In this document: in pieces, positions 14,733 through 24,229 of the stretch
Numbering within the stretch: the stretch's first letter is position 1
Layout: each line of letters begins with the position of its first letter
Assembly (NCBI RefSeq): GCF_014279995.1
Contig: NZ_CP047935.1
Location: 1,571,494-1,635,493 of the forward strand
From: Synechococcus sp. BIOS-E4-1
GTDB lineage: Bacteria > Cyanobacteriota > Cyanobacteriia > PCC-6307 > Cyanobiaceae
Direction of reading: 5' to 3'
Length of the DNA: 64,000 nt
Notes under the pieces: model-generated
What the model saw: the letters and a program-made list of their open reading frames with translations, nothing else
What the model was told of the DNA's origin: nothing
Databases searched by the model: none
Translations under genes and position numbers: made by a program

Positions 14733-16283
14733 GTGGCCGTGAGCTCAAACCCAGACTGGGATGTGATCGTGATCGGCTCAGGTATAGGAGGGCTGGTGAC
14801 GGCATCACAGCTGGCTGCCAAAGGAGCCAGAACCCTGGTGCTTGAGCAGTACCTGATTCCAGGAGGTTCAGGTGGCAGCTTTCAACGCAGGGGTTATACC
14901 TTCGACGTTGGTGCTTCGATGATCTTCGGATTCGGCGAGCACGGGCACACCAATTTGCTCACGAGGGCTCTTGCCGATGTGGGGCAGAGCTGCGAGACGG
15001 TGCCAGATCCGGTGCAACTGGAATACCACCTCCCTGATGGTCTGACCATGGCCGTTGATCGAGACTATGAGGGATTCATCGCCAGGATGAGCGCCAGATT
15101 TCCCGATGAAGCGAAGGGGATCAGAGCCTTTTATGACACCTGTTGGCAGGTCTTTCGCTGTCTTGATGCCATGCCGCTTCTCTCGCTTGAGGATCCGGCC
15201 TATCTGGCCAAGGTCTTTTTCAGGGCACCCCTTGCTTGCCTGGGACTGGCTCGCTGGCTGCCTTTCAATGTGGGGGATGTGGCTCGCAAACACATCCGCG
15301 ATCAGGACTTGCTTCGGCTGATCGATATGGAGTGTTTCTGTTGGTCGGTGATGCCAGCCGATCGCACCCCCATGATCAATGCCGGCATGGTCTTTTCCGA
15401 CCGCCATGCCGGCGGCATCAATTACCCCAAGGGTGGCGTCGGGACGATCGCCGAGAAGCTGGTGGCAGGTCTTGAAGCTCATGGCGGCACCATCCGCTAT
15501 CGGACCCGCGTCAAGAAGGTTCTGATCGAACAAGGTCGTGCCGTCGGCGTTAGCCTTACCGATGGTCAAGAACTCAGAGCCAGTCGCATCGTGAGCAATG
15601 CCACTCGCTGGGATACCTTCGCTGGAGAAGGTTCACCGGAGAGCACGCTGGTCACAAAGGATCACACGCCTGCAGCCGAATCCACCTGGCGTCGTCGTTA
15701 TCAACCTTCCAGTTCGTTTCTTTCAGTCCACCTCGGGGTAAGGGCAGATGTTGTGCCCGAGGGGTTCCACTGCCATCACTTGTTGCTGGAGGACTGGAAT
15801 GAACTTGAAGCCGAGCAGGGAGTGATCTTTGTTTCCATTCCAACCCTGCTGGATCCATCCCTGGCACCTGAGGGTCGGCATATCGTTCACTGCTTCACCA
15901 TGAGTGATATCCAGCACTGGAACGATCTGAAGCCCAAGGAATACAGAGCCAAAAAGCAGCTTGATGCGACCCGACTGATCCAGCGGCTCGAGTCAATTCT
16001 TCCGGGTTTATCGCAGGCCATCGAACTTCAGGAGGTCGGAAGTCCTCGTACCCATCGTCGCTTCCTCGGGCGGATGGGCGGTTCCTATGGACCAATTCCG
16101 GCAGGTCGACTGCCGGGGCTGCTGCCGATGCCGTTCAATCGAACGGGTTTGAACGGTCTCTATTGCGTTGGAGACTCCTGCTTCCCGGGCCAGGGATTGA
16201 ATGCGGTTGCCTTCAGTGGCTATGCCTGCAGCCATCGCATCGGAGCGGATCTCGGTCTGAATCCCTGGGCCCTTCCCGCCTGA
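14733..16283 (+). CDS. crtH: Carotenoid isomerase CrtH (prolycopene isomerase)
   Basis: This 516-residue enzyme is a flavoprotein related to phytoene desaturases that converts poly-cis-lycopene to all-trans-lycopene in carotenoid synthesis. It has the N-terminal FAD motif DVIVIGSGIGGLVTASQLAA, the blocks GGSGGSFQRRGYTFDVGAS and INYPKGGVG, and the C-terminal GLYCVGDSCFPGQGLNAVAFSG typical of CrtISO. The GTG at 14733 is used as start; a second GTG lies two codons later. It is full length. Confidence 0.9.
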   Translation: MAVSSNPDWDVIVIGSGIGGLVTASQLAAKGARTLVLEQYLIPGGSGGSFQRRGYTFDVGASMIFGFGEHGHTNLLTRALADVGQSCETVPDPVQLEYHLPDGLTMAVDRDYEGFIARMSARFPDEAKGIRAFYDTCWQVFRCLDAMPLLSLEDPAYLAKVFFRAPLACLGLARWLPFNVGDVARKHIRDQDLLRLIDMECFCWSVMPADRTPMINAGMVFSDRHAGGINYPKGGVGTIAEKLVAGLEAHGGTIRYRTRVKKVLIEQGRAVGVSLTDGQELRASRIVSNATRWDTFAGEGSPESTLVTKDHTPAAESTWRRRYQPSSSFLSVHLGVRADVVPEGFHCHHLLLEDWNELEAEQGVIFVSIPTLLDPSLAPEGRHIVHCFTMSDIQHWNDLKPKEYRAKKQLDATRLIQRLESILPGLSQAIELQEVGSPRTHRRFLGRMGGSYGPIPAGRLPGLLPMPFNRTGLNGLYCVGDSCFPGQGLNAVAFSGYACSHRIGADLGLNPWALPA

Positions 16284-16340
16284 ATCTGACCACATCAGAC
16301 CTGATCAGCTGTTTAGGGTCAATCTGAGAATTTCATCGCC

Positions 16341-16625
16341 ATGGCATCAGCTCCTCAACCCAGTTCTGCTGAACTTGCGCGCTACCTGGAACAACGCGGT
16401 GAGCTGGGGAAGCCCTGGATGCTGCAGATGCTGCGACTCTCAAAACTGAAGGAAGCGCGTGATCAGATGACCCCTGAGACCTACCTCAAATCAATTCAGG
16501 AGGCCCACGCTGACCTCATGCGTCTGGGTGAATTCTGGAAGGGTCGAGAACAAGAAGTCTTCAACGGTGATTACCGCCCCAACGATGTCATCGAGCCATT
16601 GCCGGGTTCACCGGAGGATCGCTGA
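16341..16625 (+). CDS. Conserved cyanobacterial protein, 94 aa
   Basis: This soluble, helical protein starts MASAPQPSSAELARYLEQRG with a central TPETYLKSIQEAHADLMRLG. I cannot assign a function. Its stop abuts the GTG/ATG start of the next gene, so they form an operon. Confidence 0.75.
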   Translation: MASAPQPSSAELARYLEQRGELGKPWMLQMLRLSKLKEARDQMTPETYLKSIQEAHADLMRLGEFWKGREQEVFNGDYRPNDVIEPLPGSPEDR

Positions 16626-17189
16626 GTGATGCCTGCCGCGCTTCAGGAGCGGTTTCGACTTTCGCCGTTGATCAGGTGGACTTTGATCAGCGTTTATCTG
16701 GCTCTCGTTCTGCCGTTGCCGTTGATGGCACCTCCAGGGTTGAAGCTCAGCCTCTGGGTTGCTGCACCGATCGGACTGGCACTGGTGCTGGCCATGCTCA
16801 GTGAGCAGGTGAACGTGGATGAAAACGGGATCAGCGTGGGCCATCCCACTTGGTGCAACTGGTTGATTCGTCGTGGTTGGCAGCTGCAGTGGAATGAGAT
16901 CAAGCGGCTGGTTCCCGTCGGCACAAGCCAGGGAGGAAAGGTTTATTACCTCACCACAACCAACCAGGATCAACGGCTGCTTCCGCAACGCCTCGAAAAG
17001 TTTGATCGTTTTCTCTCAATCATTGAGCAGAGAACAGGTCTTAAGACAGCCTCGATTCGACGGTTAACTCCACCCTGGACCTACCAGCTGCTGTTTGGTC
17101 TGGCGCTTGGCATGCTGATCGTGGAATCCGCGGTAGCCATGGGCGTCGGATACGGGTGGATTGTTATTCCGGAAGGTTATCCAGGCTGA
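16626..17189 (+). CDS. Membrane protein with PH-like domain
   Basis: This 187-residue protein has two N-terminal membrane helices (about residues 17-60), a soluble beta-rich middle (VDENGISVGH, WQLQWNEIKRLVPVG, KVYYLTT) resembling bacterial PH domains, and a C-terminal helix (LLFGLALGMLIVESAVAMGVG). The role is unknown. The start is GTG at 16626 or ATG three bases on. Its 3' end overlaps the convergent regulator gene by 26 bases. Confidence 0.75.
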   Translation: MMPAALQERFRLSPLIRWTLISVYLALVLPLPLMAPPGLKLSLWVAAPIGLALVLAMLSEQVNVDENGISVGHPTWCNWLIRRGWQLQWNEIKRLVPVGTSQGGKVYYLTTTNQDQRLLPQRLEKFDRFLSIIEQRTGLKTASIRRLTPPWTYQLLFGLALGMLIVESAVAMGVGYGWIVIPEGYPG

Positions 17190-17928
17190 ATCGGTAGCCC
17201 TGCTGACGAACCGTGGTAATGCCACCACCCTCACCAAGACCGGCCTGTTCAAGTTTGCGTCGGAGCGTCAAGACTTGTGTGTCCACAGAGCGTGGGCCGC
17301 CGCTGAAAGGAGGCCAGGCCATTCTCAGAAGCTCCTGTCGGCTGCGCACCATTCCAGGTGGCATAAGCAGTGCACACAACAACGCGAATTCGCGAGGGCT
17401 GAGTTCCACCGGTTGCTCGCGCAGGGTCACCTGCCGAAGAAGCAGATGCACCTCAAGGGGGCCAACGGCAACACGTTCCTGAAGTCCGCTACGACCTCGC
17501 TTGAGCAAAGTGCGACAGCGTGCCGCCATCTCTTCAAGACCAAAGGGTTTGCGCAGCACGTCATCCGCGCCGTCATCAAGCAATCCCACAACAGGTTCAG
17601 CCCCGTTGCGGGCTGTCAGCACAATCACCGGACAGCGCAATTGCTGGCCAAGTCTCAGGGCAGAACTCTGTTCCAGCAGTTCAGCACTTACCAGTAGGTC
17701 CGGGGACTGCTCCTGGCAGAGCTCAAGGGCTTCCTGCGATGACGACACCGCAGCAGTGAGATGGCCGTCCTGGCGCAGACGCTGAACAAGGACGGTTCTC
17801 AGTGTCGGATGAGGTTCAACAACAAGAACACGTGCGGGTTCTCGAGAAGGAATCGCGGGAACAGTCAGTTGCTGCACAGGAGCCTGACCGGTTCCATGGG
17901 CGAGGAGATCGCGGGAGGAGGAGGTCAC
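17164..17928 (-). CDS. OmpR-family regulator with degenerate receiver
   Basis: This 254-residue protein has an N-terminal extension, a receiver at residues 33-148 and an intact winged-helix DNA-binding domain (VELSPREFALLCALL, SVDTQVLTLRRKLEQAG, TTVRQQGYRFSL). The receiver has lost its acid residues: EPH replaces the usual D/E-D-D, and the acceptor strand reads PDLLVSAELLEQ where PDLVVLDxMLP is expected, so Asp is Ala. Thr and Lys are kept. It probably works without phosphorylation, as NblR-type regulators do. I do not assign a target. Confidence 0.85.
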   Translation of the reverse strand: MTSSSRDLLAHGTGQAPVQQLTVPAIPSREPARVLVVEPHPTLRTVLVQRLRQDGHLTAAVSSSQEALELCQEQSPDLLVSAELLEQSSALRLGQQLRCPVIVLTARNGAEPVVGLLDDGADDVLRKPFGLEEMAARCRTLLKRGRSGLQERVAVGPLEVHLLLRQVTLREQPVELSPREFALLCALLMPPGMVRSRQELLRMAWPPFSGGPRSVDTQVLTLRRKLEQAGLGEGGGITTVRQQGYRFSLDNLPE

Positions 17929-18005
17929 AAGGCGTCCGAAAGCCGTCTTACGCTAATGCCATTCCTAAGGCACGCTGGTAACAGAGGCTGCCGTCCTCAC
18001 CAAAG

Positions 18006-18275
18006 ATGACATCTCTTCAGCACCCGGAGGCCATTCGCCACTTCCAGGCGCTCTGTGATGCATGCCAGGAACTGACGACTCGCTATCACGGCCCATCCGA
18101 GCTTCGCCTCTATGCAGACGGTTACTTGCACGCTCTGCGCAGAACTGGTGATCTCGACCCAAGGGAATTGTCCAAGCTCGAGACATTGATTGAACGCTGG
18201 ATTCTGGATCCATCCAGTTTCATCGGTCCTGACGGGGATGTGAGCGCTCTCTACAGACACCCGAATCAGTATTGA
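18006..18275 (+). CDS. Conserved cyanobacterial protein, 89 aa
   Basis: This small soluble protein is helical (MTSLQHPEAIRHFQALCDAC, ELSKLETLIERWILDPSSF). The family is unknown to me. It lies divergent to the OmpR-type gene and 12 bases upstream of the peptidase gene, likely in one transcript. Confidence 0.7.
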   Translation: MTSLQHPEAIRHFQALCDACQELTTRYHGPSELRLYADGYLHALRRTGDLDPRELSKLETLIERWILDPSSFIGPDGDVSALYRHPNQY

Positions 18276-18287
18276 GCCTCTGCGGTC

Positions 18288-19154
18288 ATGGGCATCAATC
18301 GCCATTCACTTGAGGCGGTCAGAACGGTCAGCGTCAGCGGAGGGCAGATTGAGCTCCGCTGCTACCGACCTCACTGCGACGAAGCTGCTGATCGGGTTCC
18401 CCTGCTGCTCACACACGGCGGTCCGGGTGGTTCAAGTGTTGGGCTCTATGACGCTCTGCACCCCCTCGCAGACCGACGACCGACGATTTTCTACGACCAG
18501 CTGGGGTCCTATGCATCACCGGCTGATCTGTCGCCTGAGCAGATGACCCTGAAGCGCTTCGCGACGGAGCCGCTGCGCATTCTTGATCAGCTCAGAATGC
18601 CCCGTGCCCATGTATTCGGACATTCATGGGGTGGTGCCGTCATGACGCAGTTCTGCCTTGATCATCCAGATCGAGTCAAAGCCCTGTTGCTCTCATCTCC
18701 TCTGTTGTCCACACAAAGGTGGATTGCCGATTGCAATCAATTGACTAAAAACATTCAACTGGAGCTTGGGGGATCAGTACATCTGGAAGAGGAATTTGAA
18801 CGTCGACACTTCTGTCGTTCTGCGCGGGCATCAGATCAAGATGCTTTGCGTTGTGAACGTGAACGAGGGAACCACAAGCTGTACACGCAGATGTGGGGGC
18901 CGAGTGAATTCCAGCATCACGGAATGCTCAGCGACCTTGACCTATTTCCAGGCTTTAAGGATTTGTCGAATCCTACGCTACTCATCTGCGGTGAATTCGA
19001 CACAGCAACACCTCAAACCATGCAGGATGCACGATCCGCAATTGGTGAATGTGCACAACTGGAAGTGCTCAAGGATGCAGGACATAAAACCTACATTGAT
19101 CGCAACCAGGCATTCGTTGAGCTGATCAACGATTTTCTGATTCAGCTGGACTGA
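18288..19154 (+). CDS. Prolyl aminopeptidase-like alpha/beta hydrolase
   Basis: This 288-residue S33-family hydrolase has the oxyanion HGGPGGSS near residue 43, the nucleophile elbow GHSWGG, the acid in CGEFDTATP and the histidine in DAGHKTYID. It is full length. The family releases N-terminal proline or related residues from peptides, though other amides and esters are known. It converges on grxD, with no gap between the stops. Confidence 0.88.
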   Translation: MGINRHSLEAVRTVSVSGGQIELRCYRPHCDEAADRVPLLLTHGGPGGSSVGLYDALHPLADRRPTIFYDQLGSYASPADLSPEQMTLKRFATEPLRILDQLRMPRAHVFGHSWGGAVMTQFCLDHPDRVKALLLSSPLLSTQRWIADCNQLTKNIQLELGGSVHLEEEFERRHFCRSARASDQDALRCERERGNHKLYTQMWGPSEFQHHGMLSDLDLFPGFKDLSNPTLLICGEFDTATPQTMQDARSAIGECAQLEVLKDAGHKTYIDRNQAFVELINDFLIQLD

Positions 19155-19478
19155 TCAGCTGGCCAGAGCGATCTCCAACTTCTCCTTAAGAGTGCCCTCG
19201 TTGTACATCTCGATCAGAATGTCGGAACCACCCATAAATTCGCCTTTGACATAGACCTGAGGGATTGTGGGCCAATCGGAAAACTCTTTGATCCCCTGAC
19301 GAACTTCGGGATCCGAGAGCACATCAAAACTCTCAAAGCTCACACCAAGTGCATTGAGAATCTGCACAACATTGTTGGAGAAGCCGCACTGTGGCATCAA
19401 CTTGGTGCCCTTCATGAACACGAAGATCGGGCTCGACTGGATCAGGCTCTCGATGCGGGATTGGGTCTGTGAGTCCAT
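19155..19478 (-). CDS. grxD: Monothiol glutaredoxin (CGFS type)
   Basis: This 107-residue glutaredoxin has the CGFS motif at residues 31-34, plus WPTIPQVYVKGEFMGGSDI, which binds glutathione. CGFS glutaredoxins carry [2Fe-2S] clusters and pair with BolA proteins in iron-sulfur trafficking. The bolA gene lies 30 bases upstream on the same strand, which fits that partnership. Confidence 0.96.
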   Translation of the reverse strand: MDSQTQSRIESLIQSSPIFVFMKGTKLMPQCGFSNNVVQILNALGVSFESFDVLSDPEVRQGIKEFSDWPTIPQVYVKGEFMGGSDILIEMYNEGTLKEKLEIALAS

Positions 19479-19508
19479 GGGAATCGGGCGATGAGAGAAA
19501 GAGGTGAA

Positions 19509-19742
19509 TCAGTTGGGTGTGGAGGTGTTGAGAGCAAGGGCGTGAATCGCCTCAGAAGCCAGCTCCTCCCGCAAGGCTCGGTAAACAAGCTGATGTTGCC
19601 GGATGCGGTTGAGACCGTCGAAGGCAGTCGACACAACACTCACCTGAAGATGATCACCACCACCGGTGAGATCCTCAACGCTCACCTGCGCATCTGGGAT
19701 AGCGCGACGAATTGCGGAAGAGACGGCGTCAGGCTGAACCAC
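19509..19742 (-). CDS. BolA-family protein
   Basis: This 77-residue BolA fold protein has [19 protein letters not shown] followed by the conserved H-x-x-V-Y ([14 protein letters not shown]) and IHALALNT. It binds an iron-sulfur cluster together with the monothiol glutaredoxin encoded just downstream. This supports an operon for cluster transfer or iron sensing. Confidence 0.93.
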   Translation of the reverse strand: MVQPDAVSSAIRRAIPDAQVSVEDLTGGGDHLQVSVVSTAFDGLNRIRQHQLVYRALREELASEAIHALALNTSTPN

Positions 19743-19798
19743 GGAACAGAGCTTGAACTCAATTGATGCTGGCAGATGGATGTCGCGTGTGACTCAGA

Positions 19799-20332
19799 TC
19801 ACTCACCAGCGCTCGCGCCCCGGTAGGGGGTATCGACGAAGCCGAGTTCGAGTAAACTCTGATAAGCCTTCTGACCTTCCGGCTTGGCTGGTGTCATCAA
19901 TCGAACAACTTCAACCAGCACAGGCACAGCAATTTCGGGCTGTCCCTGCCGGCGGAAGAGCGCTGCAAGACGGAGGTTTGACTGAGCGAGCAGGGCCAGT
20001 GCCGCACGTCCCTTGGTATCCATTTCCCTGGGGATCCGGGCATCGAGACCACGGAATGATCCAGAGAGGTCGCGGTAGAAGGCCAGAAGTTGCTTGGACG
20101 CTGTCCTGGCGTTGTCGTAATCCTTCTTGGCCTGAGCCAGGTTGCCGGATGCCACTGCTGCATCTCCACGCTGAATCAAGGCTTCAACGGACGAGACATT
20201 GAATCCCGATCCACTTGAAGCAAGCACTTTGGTGGTGGATCCGGATGGATCTGATTCCGACTGGGCCAATGCAGGGGTGATGCACAAACCTGCAGTCAGG
20301 GCAAACGCTGTGCAAAGAAGGCGGGTGCCCAT
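19799..20332 (-). CDS. Exported helical-repeat protein
   Basis: This 177-residue protein has a signal peptide (LLCTAFALTAGLCITPALAQ), then helical repeats resembling TPR units (ALIQRGDAAVASGNLAQAKKDYDNA and a second pair near residue 115). It is likely periplasmic or lumenal and conserved in cyanobacteria. The function is unknown. Confidence 0.75.
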   Translation of the reverse strand: MGTRLLCTAFALTAGLCITPALAQSESDPSGSTTKVLASSGSGFNVSSVEALIQRGDAAVASGNLAQAKKDYDNARTASKQLLAFYRDLSGSFRGLDARIPREMDTKGRAALALLAQSNLRLAALFRRQGQPEIAVPVLVEVVRLMTPAKPEGQKAYQSLLELGFVDTPYRGASAGE

Positions 20333-20357
20333 GAAACCAAACTTGAATGCGCGGACT

Positions 20358-21053
20358 TTAAGTGCAATTCAGCGGTCGTCCGATGGCCTCTCGGGCCGCT
20401 TGTTCAGCCGTATGCATCCGCTCGGCCAGCAGATGATTGAAGCGAAGGGCCTCCTCCTTGCCCCTGCCATCAACAAACAAAGGTTGGCCGAAACAGATTG
20501 CTGAGCGGCTGCGTGGACCTGGAACAGCAGGGTTGTAGGCAAGACCAACAGGGACAACCTGCACATCGATCCCACGCCGATGAGCCAGTTGTGCCAGTCG
20601 GACTGGTCCCTGTTCCAACGTGATTGGTGCGTCTGTTCTCCTGATGCGTCCCTCAGGAAAGACAACCAGCTGCTGACCGCTCTCAAGCAGGTCGAGAGCG
20701 AATCTCAGGGTTGTCAGCGAAGGTTTGTCTTGGTCGACCGCGAAACAGCCCAGGCGATGCAGGAACCAACCCTGCAATCCGGACATTTCTGTTCTTGTGA
20801 CCATGAAACGGCAGTCACGCCCAGTGATCCGTCGTCCGGCTGCCATGGGGATCATCAGGGCATCCCACCGGGCTCTGTGCGTTGGAGCGAGAAGAACCGG
20901 ACCATCCTTCGGAAGGTTCTCGGAACCAAGAACGATTCTGGCGCGTAGGTAATGAAGAGCCATGTCCTGGGTCAAAAACATGGCAAGCGGCGCCCAGAAG
21001 GGATCGATCCCCGTGTCGAGGGCAGATGAACGCTTCGTCAGGCTGCTGGACAC
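20358..21053 (-). CDS. plsC: 1-acyl-glycerol-3-phosphate acyltransferase
   Basis: This 231-residue acyltransferase makes phosphatidic acid from lysophosphatidic acid at the membrane. The catalytic H-x4-D is in PTHRARWDALM, and the phosphate-binding block is VVFPEGRIRRTD. It is divergent to pdxJ. Membrane attachment is weak; a single hydrophobic stretch lies near the N-terminus. Confidence 0.88.
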   Translation of the reverse strand: MSSSLTKRSSALDTGIDPFWAPLAMFLTQDMALHYLRARIVLGSENLPKDGPVLLAPTHRARWDALMIPMAAGRRITGRDCRFMVTRTEMSGLQGWFLHRLGCFAVDQDKPSLTTLRFALDLLESGQQLVVFPEGRIRRTDAPITLEQGPVRLAQLAHRRGIDVQVVPVGLAYNPAVPGPRSRSAICFGQPLFVDGRGKEEALRFNHLLAERMHTAEQAAREAIGRPLNCT

Positions 21054-21187
21054 CGCCTCGAACTAAAAATCCACTCATGAGAAATTACCGGGGAAGACCC
21101 AGCAGCAAGGACTCTGCTGGGCAGTTGATCCTTCGGCCGCATCGGATCACGTGCTGAATAGGATTCACGCCTTTGCAACAACTGATC

Positions 21188-21934
21188 GTGGCCAGCCTCG
21201 GGGTGAATATCGACCACATCGCGAATGTCCGGCAGGCCAGGCGCACCGTGGAGCCCGATCCTGTTCCCATGGCTCTGCTGGCAGAACTCGGAGGAGCTGA
21301 CGGCATCACCGTTCATTTGCGTGAAGATCGTCGTCATATCCAGGACCGTGATGTGGATCTGCTCAGGCAGACAGTCCGCAGCAGGTTGAATCTGGAAATG
21401 GCGGCCACCGACGAGATGGTTGAGATTGCTGTACGGGTCAAGCCCGACATGGTCACGCTCGTGCCAGAACGACGTGAAGAGGTCACCACCGAGGGTGGGC
21501 TGGATGTGGAAGGTCAGCTCCCGCAACTGAAAAAAATGGTGCAGAGACTCCATGACAAAGGCATCCCCGTCAGCCTTTTCGTGGATCCGGATCAGTCGCA
21601 GCTGACGGCCAGTCGCGATGCGGGAGCACGCTGGGTTGAACTGCATACCGGCACCTACGCAGAAGCCGCTTGGACTGAACAACCCCGTGAGCTGGCACGT
21701 TTGACTGAAGCCACGGCTTTTTCCCGTTCCCTCGGTTTGCGCGTCAATGCAGGCCATGGCCTCACTTACCAGAACGTGGAACCAGTAGCGGCCATCGAGG
21801 GAATGGAGGAGCTAAACATCGGCCACACGATCGTGGCCCGTGCACTGGCTGTGGGTTTGAAAACCGCAGTGAGTGAGATGCGCTCCCTGGTTCAGAATCC
21901 ACGCCGTGAGCCCTTGTTCGCCAGCAAAAATTGA
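21188..21934 (+). CDS. pdxJ: Pyridoxine 5'-phosphate synthase PdxJ
   Basis: This enzyme condenses 1-deoxyxylulose 5-phosphate with 3-amino-2-oxopropyl phosphate to form pyridoxine phosphate (vitamin B6). It has the family blocks [33 protein letters not shown] and [13 protein letters not shown] with FLELNIGH-like EELNIGH. I chose GTG 21188, giving [11 protein letters not shown] as in other members; a TTG 15 bases earlier is possible. Its TGA overlaps the ycf54 ATG by one base. Confidence 0.95.
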   Translation: MASLGVNIDHIANVRQARRTVEPDPVPMALLAELGGADGITVHLREDRRHIQDRDVDLLRQTVRSRLNLEMAATDEMVEIAVRVKPDMVTLVPERREEVTTEGGLDVEGQLPQLKKMVQRLHDKGIPVSLFVDPDQSQLTASRDAGARWVELHTGTYAEAAWTEQPRELARLTEATAFSRSLGLRVNAGHGLTYQNVEPVAAIEGMEELNIGHTIVARALAVGLKTAVSEMRSLVQNPRREPLFASKN

Positions 21935-22254
21935 TGACCACCTACTACTTCGTTGCAGCAAGCGAGCGATTCCTCACAGAGGAGGAGCCCTTGGAGGAAG
22001 TTCTCAAGGAAAGACGGCGCAACTACAAAGAAAACGGCAAGGAGATCGACTTCTGGCTGGTTCGCCAACCTGCTTTTCTCAATGCGGAGGAGATGAAGAC
22101 GGTCTGTGATCAGCTGCCGCAGCCCGCTGCGGCTGTCGTTTCCACAGACTCGAACTTCATTACTTTTATGAAATTGAGGCTTGAGTTTGTTCTTGATGGA
22201 TGTTTTGAGGCACCCAGCGCTGAGATTCCAGATGCCATCGCAACGGCTGATTGA
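21934..22254 (+). CDS. ycf54: Ycf54, Mg-protoporphyrin ester cyclase partner
   Basis: This 106-residue protein ([63 protein letters not shown]) matches Ycf54, which is needed to build or stabilise the aerobic cyclase that forms ring E of chlorophyll. Its catalytic partner AcsF is encoded in this window at 29694-30785. The ATG overlaps the pdxJ stop, so translation is probably coupled. Confidence 0.92.
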   Translation: MTTYYFVAASERFLTEEEPLEEVLKERRRNYKENGKEIDFWLVRQPAFLNAEEMKTVCDQLPQPAAAVVSTDSNFITFMKLRLEFVLDGCFEAPSAEIPDAIATAD

Positions 22255-22331
22255 AAACTTTTCAATCCTCATTTATGGAAAGAACCGCAACTCTCTAGCC
22301 TGATGTTTGAGTATTCATCAGAGACAAAAGA

Positions 22332-23132
22332 TTATGAATTAAGTAGTTTCTCTTCAAGCATCATGTTAAAACCTAAAAGTTGTTCGTCACTGAGCTGCTG
22401 CCTTGAGCTGGCCTGGAGGTTCTGGTTCAGAAAATCCTTTGCCTGTTGCTGACTCCACTGCAGCCGTTTGAGAATTTCATCACCCTGTGTGACTAAATCC
22501 GATCGACGTAAAGGAATCTCCGCGTGCATGGGATCACTTCCTGGTGAAAGCACACGAAGACGTTTGAGATAGGACACAAGATCACTGAAGCGTGTGAGCC
22601 GATGGCGACTTGCATGGCCGAAGGCTCGCTCGAGATAGATCTTTTCACTGTCACGATCCCATCCCACCCTTTGAAGTTCGAGGTCAATGGCGGTGAGCTC
22701 CTCACTCCAGTCCTCTGGATCAATGGGTGCTTCGCTGGGTGTTTGAGGATCAGGCCCCCTCTCAACCATTGAGGAGGCATCAACAGATGGAGTCAACTGA
22801 GGCGCCATGGACTGCAGGACCTGCATGGGTTCCTCGGAAGCCGTTATCTCTGGCGGGGCGACTCGCTTGATCGGCACGGGCTGCTTCGAGCCAGCAGTCT
22901 GAGTTTTGCTCTCGATGCTTGTCTCAGCGGACGTGATCGCTGCCTCCTCGGCTGTGGGTGGCTTTGAGGAACTGAACCTTGAATGAAGTCGCTCGAGAGC
23001 CTGATCCTCTGCCTCTGAGACGCTGCGACCCTCACCGAGAGAGCTCCCGAGCGGTGTGGTTCCCTCATAGGCCTCAACGAGAACAACGCATCGGTCGGCA
23101 CTGATATGGCAGAGCTGGGCGTGGGTTCGCAT
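22332..23132 (-). CDS. Conserved picocyanobacterial protein
   Basis: This protein of about 266 residues has an N-terminal module (CHISADRCVVLVEAYEGTTP to SEAEDQALERL) that resembles a double-stranded-RNA-binding-like fold, a Pro/Glu/Thr-rich linker, and a helical C-terminal half ending LLGFNMMLEEKLLNS. The function is unknown. A start four codons earlier is possible. It is divergent to terC. Confidence 0.7.
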   Translation of the reverse strand: MRTHAQLCHISADRCVVLVEAYEGTTPLGSSLGEGRSVSEAEDQALERLHSRFSSSKPPTAEEAAITSAETSIESKTQTAGSKQPVPIKRVAPPEITASEEPMQVLQSMAPQLTPSVDASSMVERGPDPQTPSEAPIDPEDWSEELTAIDLELQRVGWDRDSEKIYLERAFGHASRHRLTRFSDLVSYLKRLRVLSPGSDPMHAEIPLRRSDLVTQGDEILKRLQWSQQQAKDFLNQNLQASSRQQLSDEQLLGFNMMLEEKLLNS

Positions 23133-23169
23133 TCCACTAATCAATGTCTTCCATTTCTAGGCTGTAGGT

Positions 23170-23889
23170 ATGGATACAGCTGCCCTCTCGTCACTCACGG
23201 CCTGGTTGGATGGCGTTGACCAGCTGGGTGAACTGCTGCCGCTGTTGCCGGTCCTTATCACACTGGAATTCATCCTATCCGCTGACAATGCGATTGCATT
23301 AGCAACAATCGCACGAGAACAACGTGATCCCAGACTGGAACGTCGAGCGTTAAATCTCGGCATTGTGATGGCGTTCGGTTTGCGCGTCGGACTGATTTTG
23401 ATGGCGCAATATGTACTTGCTTTTCCTCCGATTCAGCTCATTGCAGGCGTTTATCTGCTCTGGCTCTGCTTCAGTCATTGGAATTCTTCAACGGATCAGA
23501 TCAGCGAGAAATCACAGGAAACATCAACCAACCCGATTCGTTTCAGTCGAACGGTGTTGACCCTGGCGATTACCGACCTCGCCTTTTCGATTGACAGTGT
23601 TGCTGCAGCGGTTGCGATCAGTGATCAGTTGCTACTTGTATTGACGGGTGCCTTGATCGGAGTGGTCGCTTTGCGTTTCACCTCAGGACTCTTCATTCGA
23701 TGGCTGCAGATTTATCCACGACTGGAAACGGCCGGCTTCCTAGCCGTGGGATTTGTTGGTCTCAAATTGCTGGTGTTAACGGCTATGCCGACGCTGCATC
23801 CATCAGAACTGCTGACTCTTGCGGCTGTGATCGGCTTGATGATCTGGGGATTTTCACTGCGTGAATCTCCTGCAGCAGAGGAGTCCTGA
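23170..23889 (+). CDS. TerC-family membrane protein
   Basis: This 239-residue protein has seven hydrophobic segments and the TerC signature acids in LEFILSADNAIALATIA and ITDLAFSIDSVAAAVAISD. TerC-family proteins export manganese or help insert thylakoid membrane proteins. Given the cyanobacterial context either role is possible. The next gene begins four bases after its stop. Confidence 0.9.
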   Translation: MDTAALSSLTAWLDGVDQLGELLPLLPVLITLEFILSADNAIALATIAREQRDPRLERRALNLGIVMAFGLRVGLILMAQYVLAFPPIQLIAGVYLLWLCFSHWNSSTDQISEKSQETSTNPIRFSRTVLTLAITDLAFSIDSVAAAVAISDQLLLVLTGALIGVVALRFTSGLFIRWLQIYPRLETAGFLAVGFVGLKLLVLTAMPTLHPSELLTLAAVIGLMIWGFSLRESPAAEES

Positions 23890-23893
23890 GCTG

Positions 23894-24229
23894 ATGCTCG
23901 TGGAACTCCGACAAACCGGTAGCGAGCAACTGCTTGATCGTGTGGAGCTGGATGAGCCACCTTCCCCAGGACGTTGGTTCCTTCACGAAGACAACAGTTT
24001 TCTGGTGATGCAGCGCCGTCACCGTTACCGACTCCATTCCGGTCATTACCAGTTGAGTTCAGTTGTGTTGATGGTGAAACCTCAGAAGCGACCTGCCGAT
24101 GCACACTGGTTTCAGCATGGATGGGTCATTGGTGATCCAGCCTGTCGTTTCAATGCCCGAAGTCCGCTGATGCGCTGTGCCGTGATTCCGGAAGGCCCAT
24201 GCGAGCGTTGCAGTCACTGGTCCGCATGA
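23894..24229 (+). CDS. Conserved cyanobacterial protein, DUF6464-like
   Basis: This 111-residue soluble protein has FLVMQRRHRYRLHSGHYQLS, WVIGDPACRFNARSPLMRCA and a C-terminal CERC, which could bind a metal. The pattern agrees with what I recall of DUF6464, a family of unknown function. It sits four bases after terC and overlaps the next gene by four bases (ATGA). Confidence 0.7.
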   Translation: MLVELRQTGSEQLLDRVELDEPPSPGRWFLHEDNSFLVMQRRHRYRLHSGHYQLSSVVLMVKPQKRPADAHWFQHGWVIGDPACRFNARSPLMRCAVIPEGPCERCSHWSA

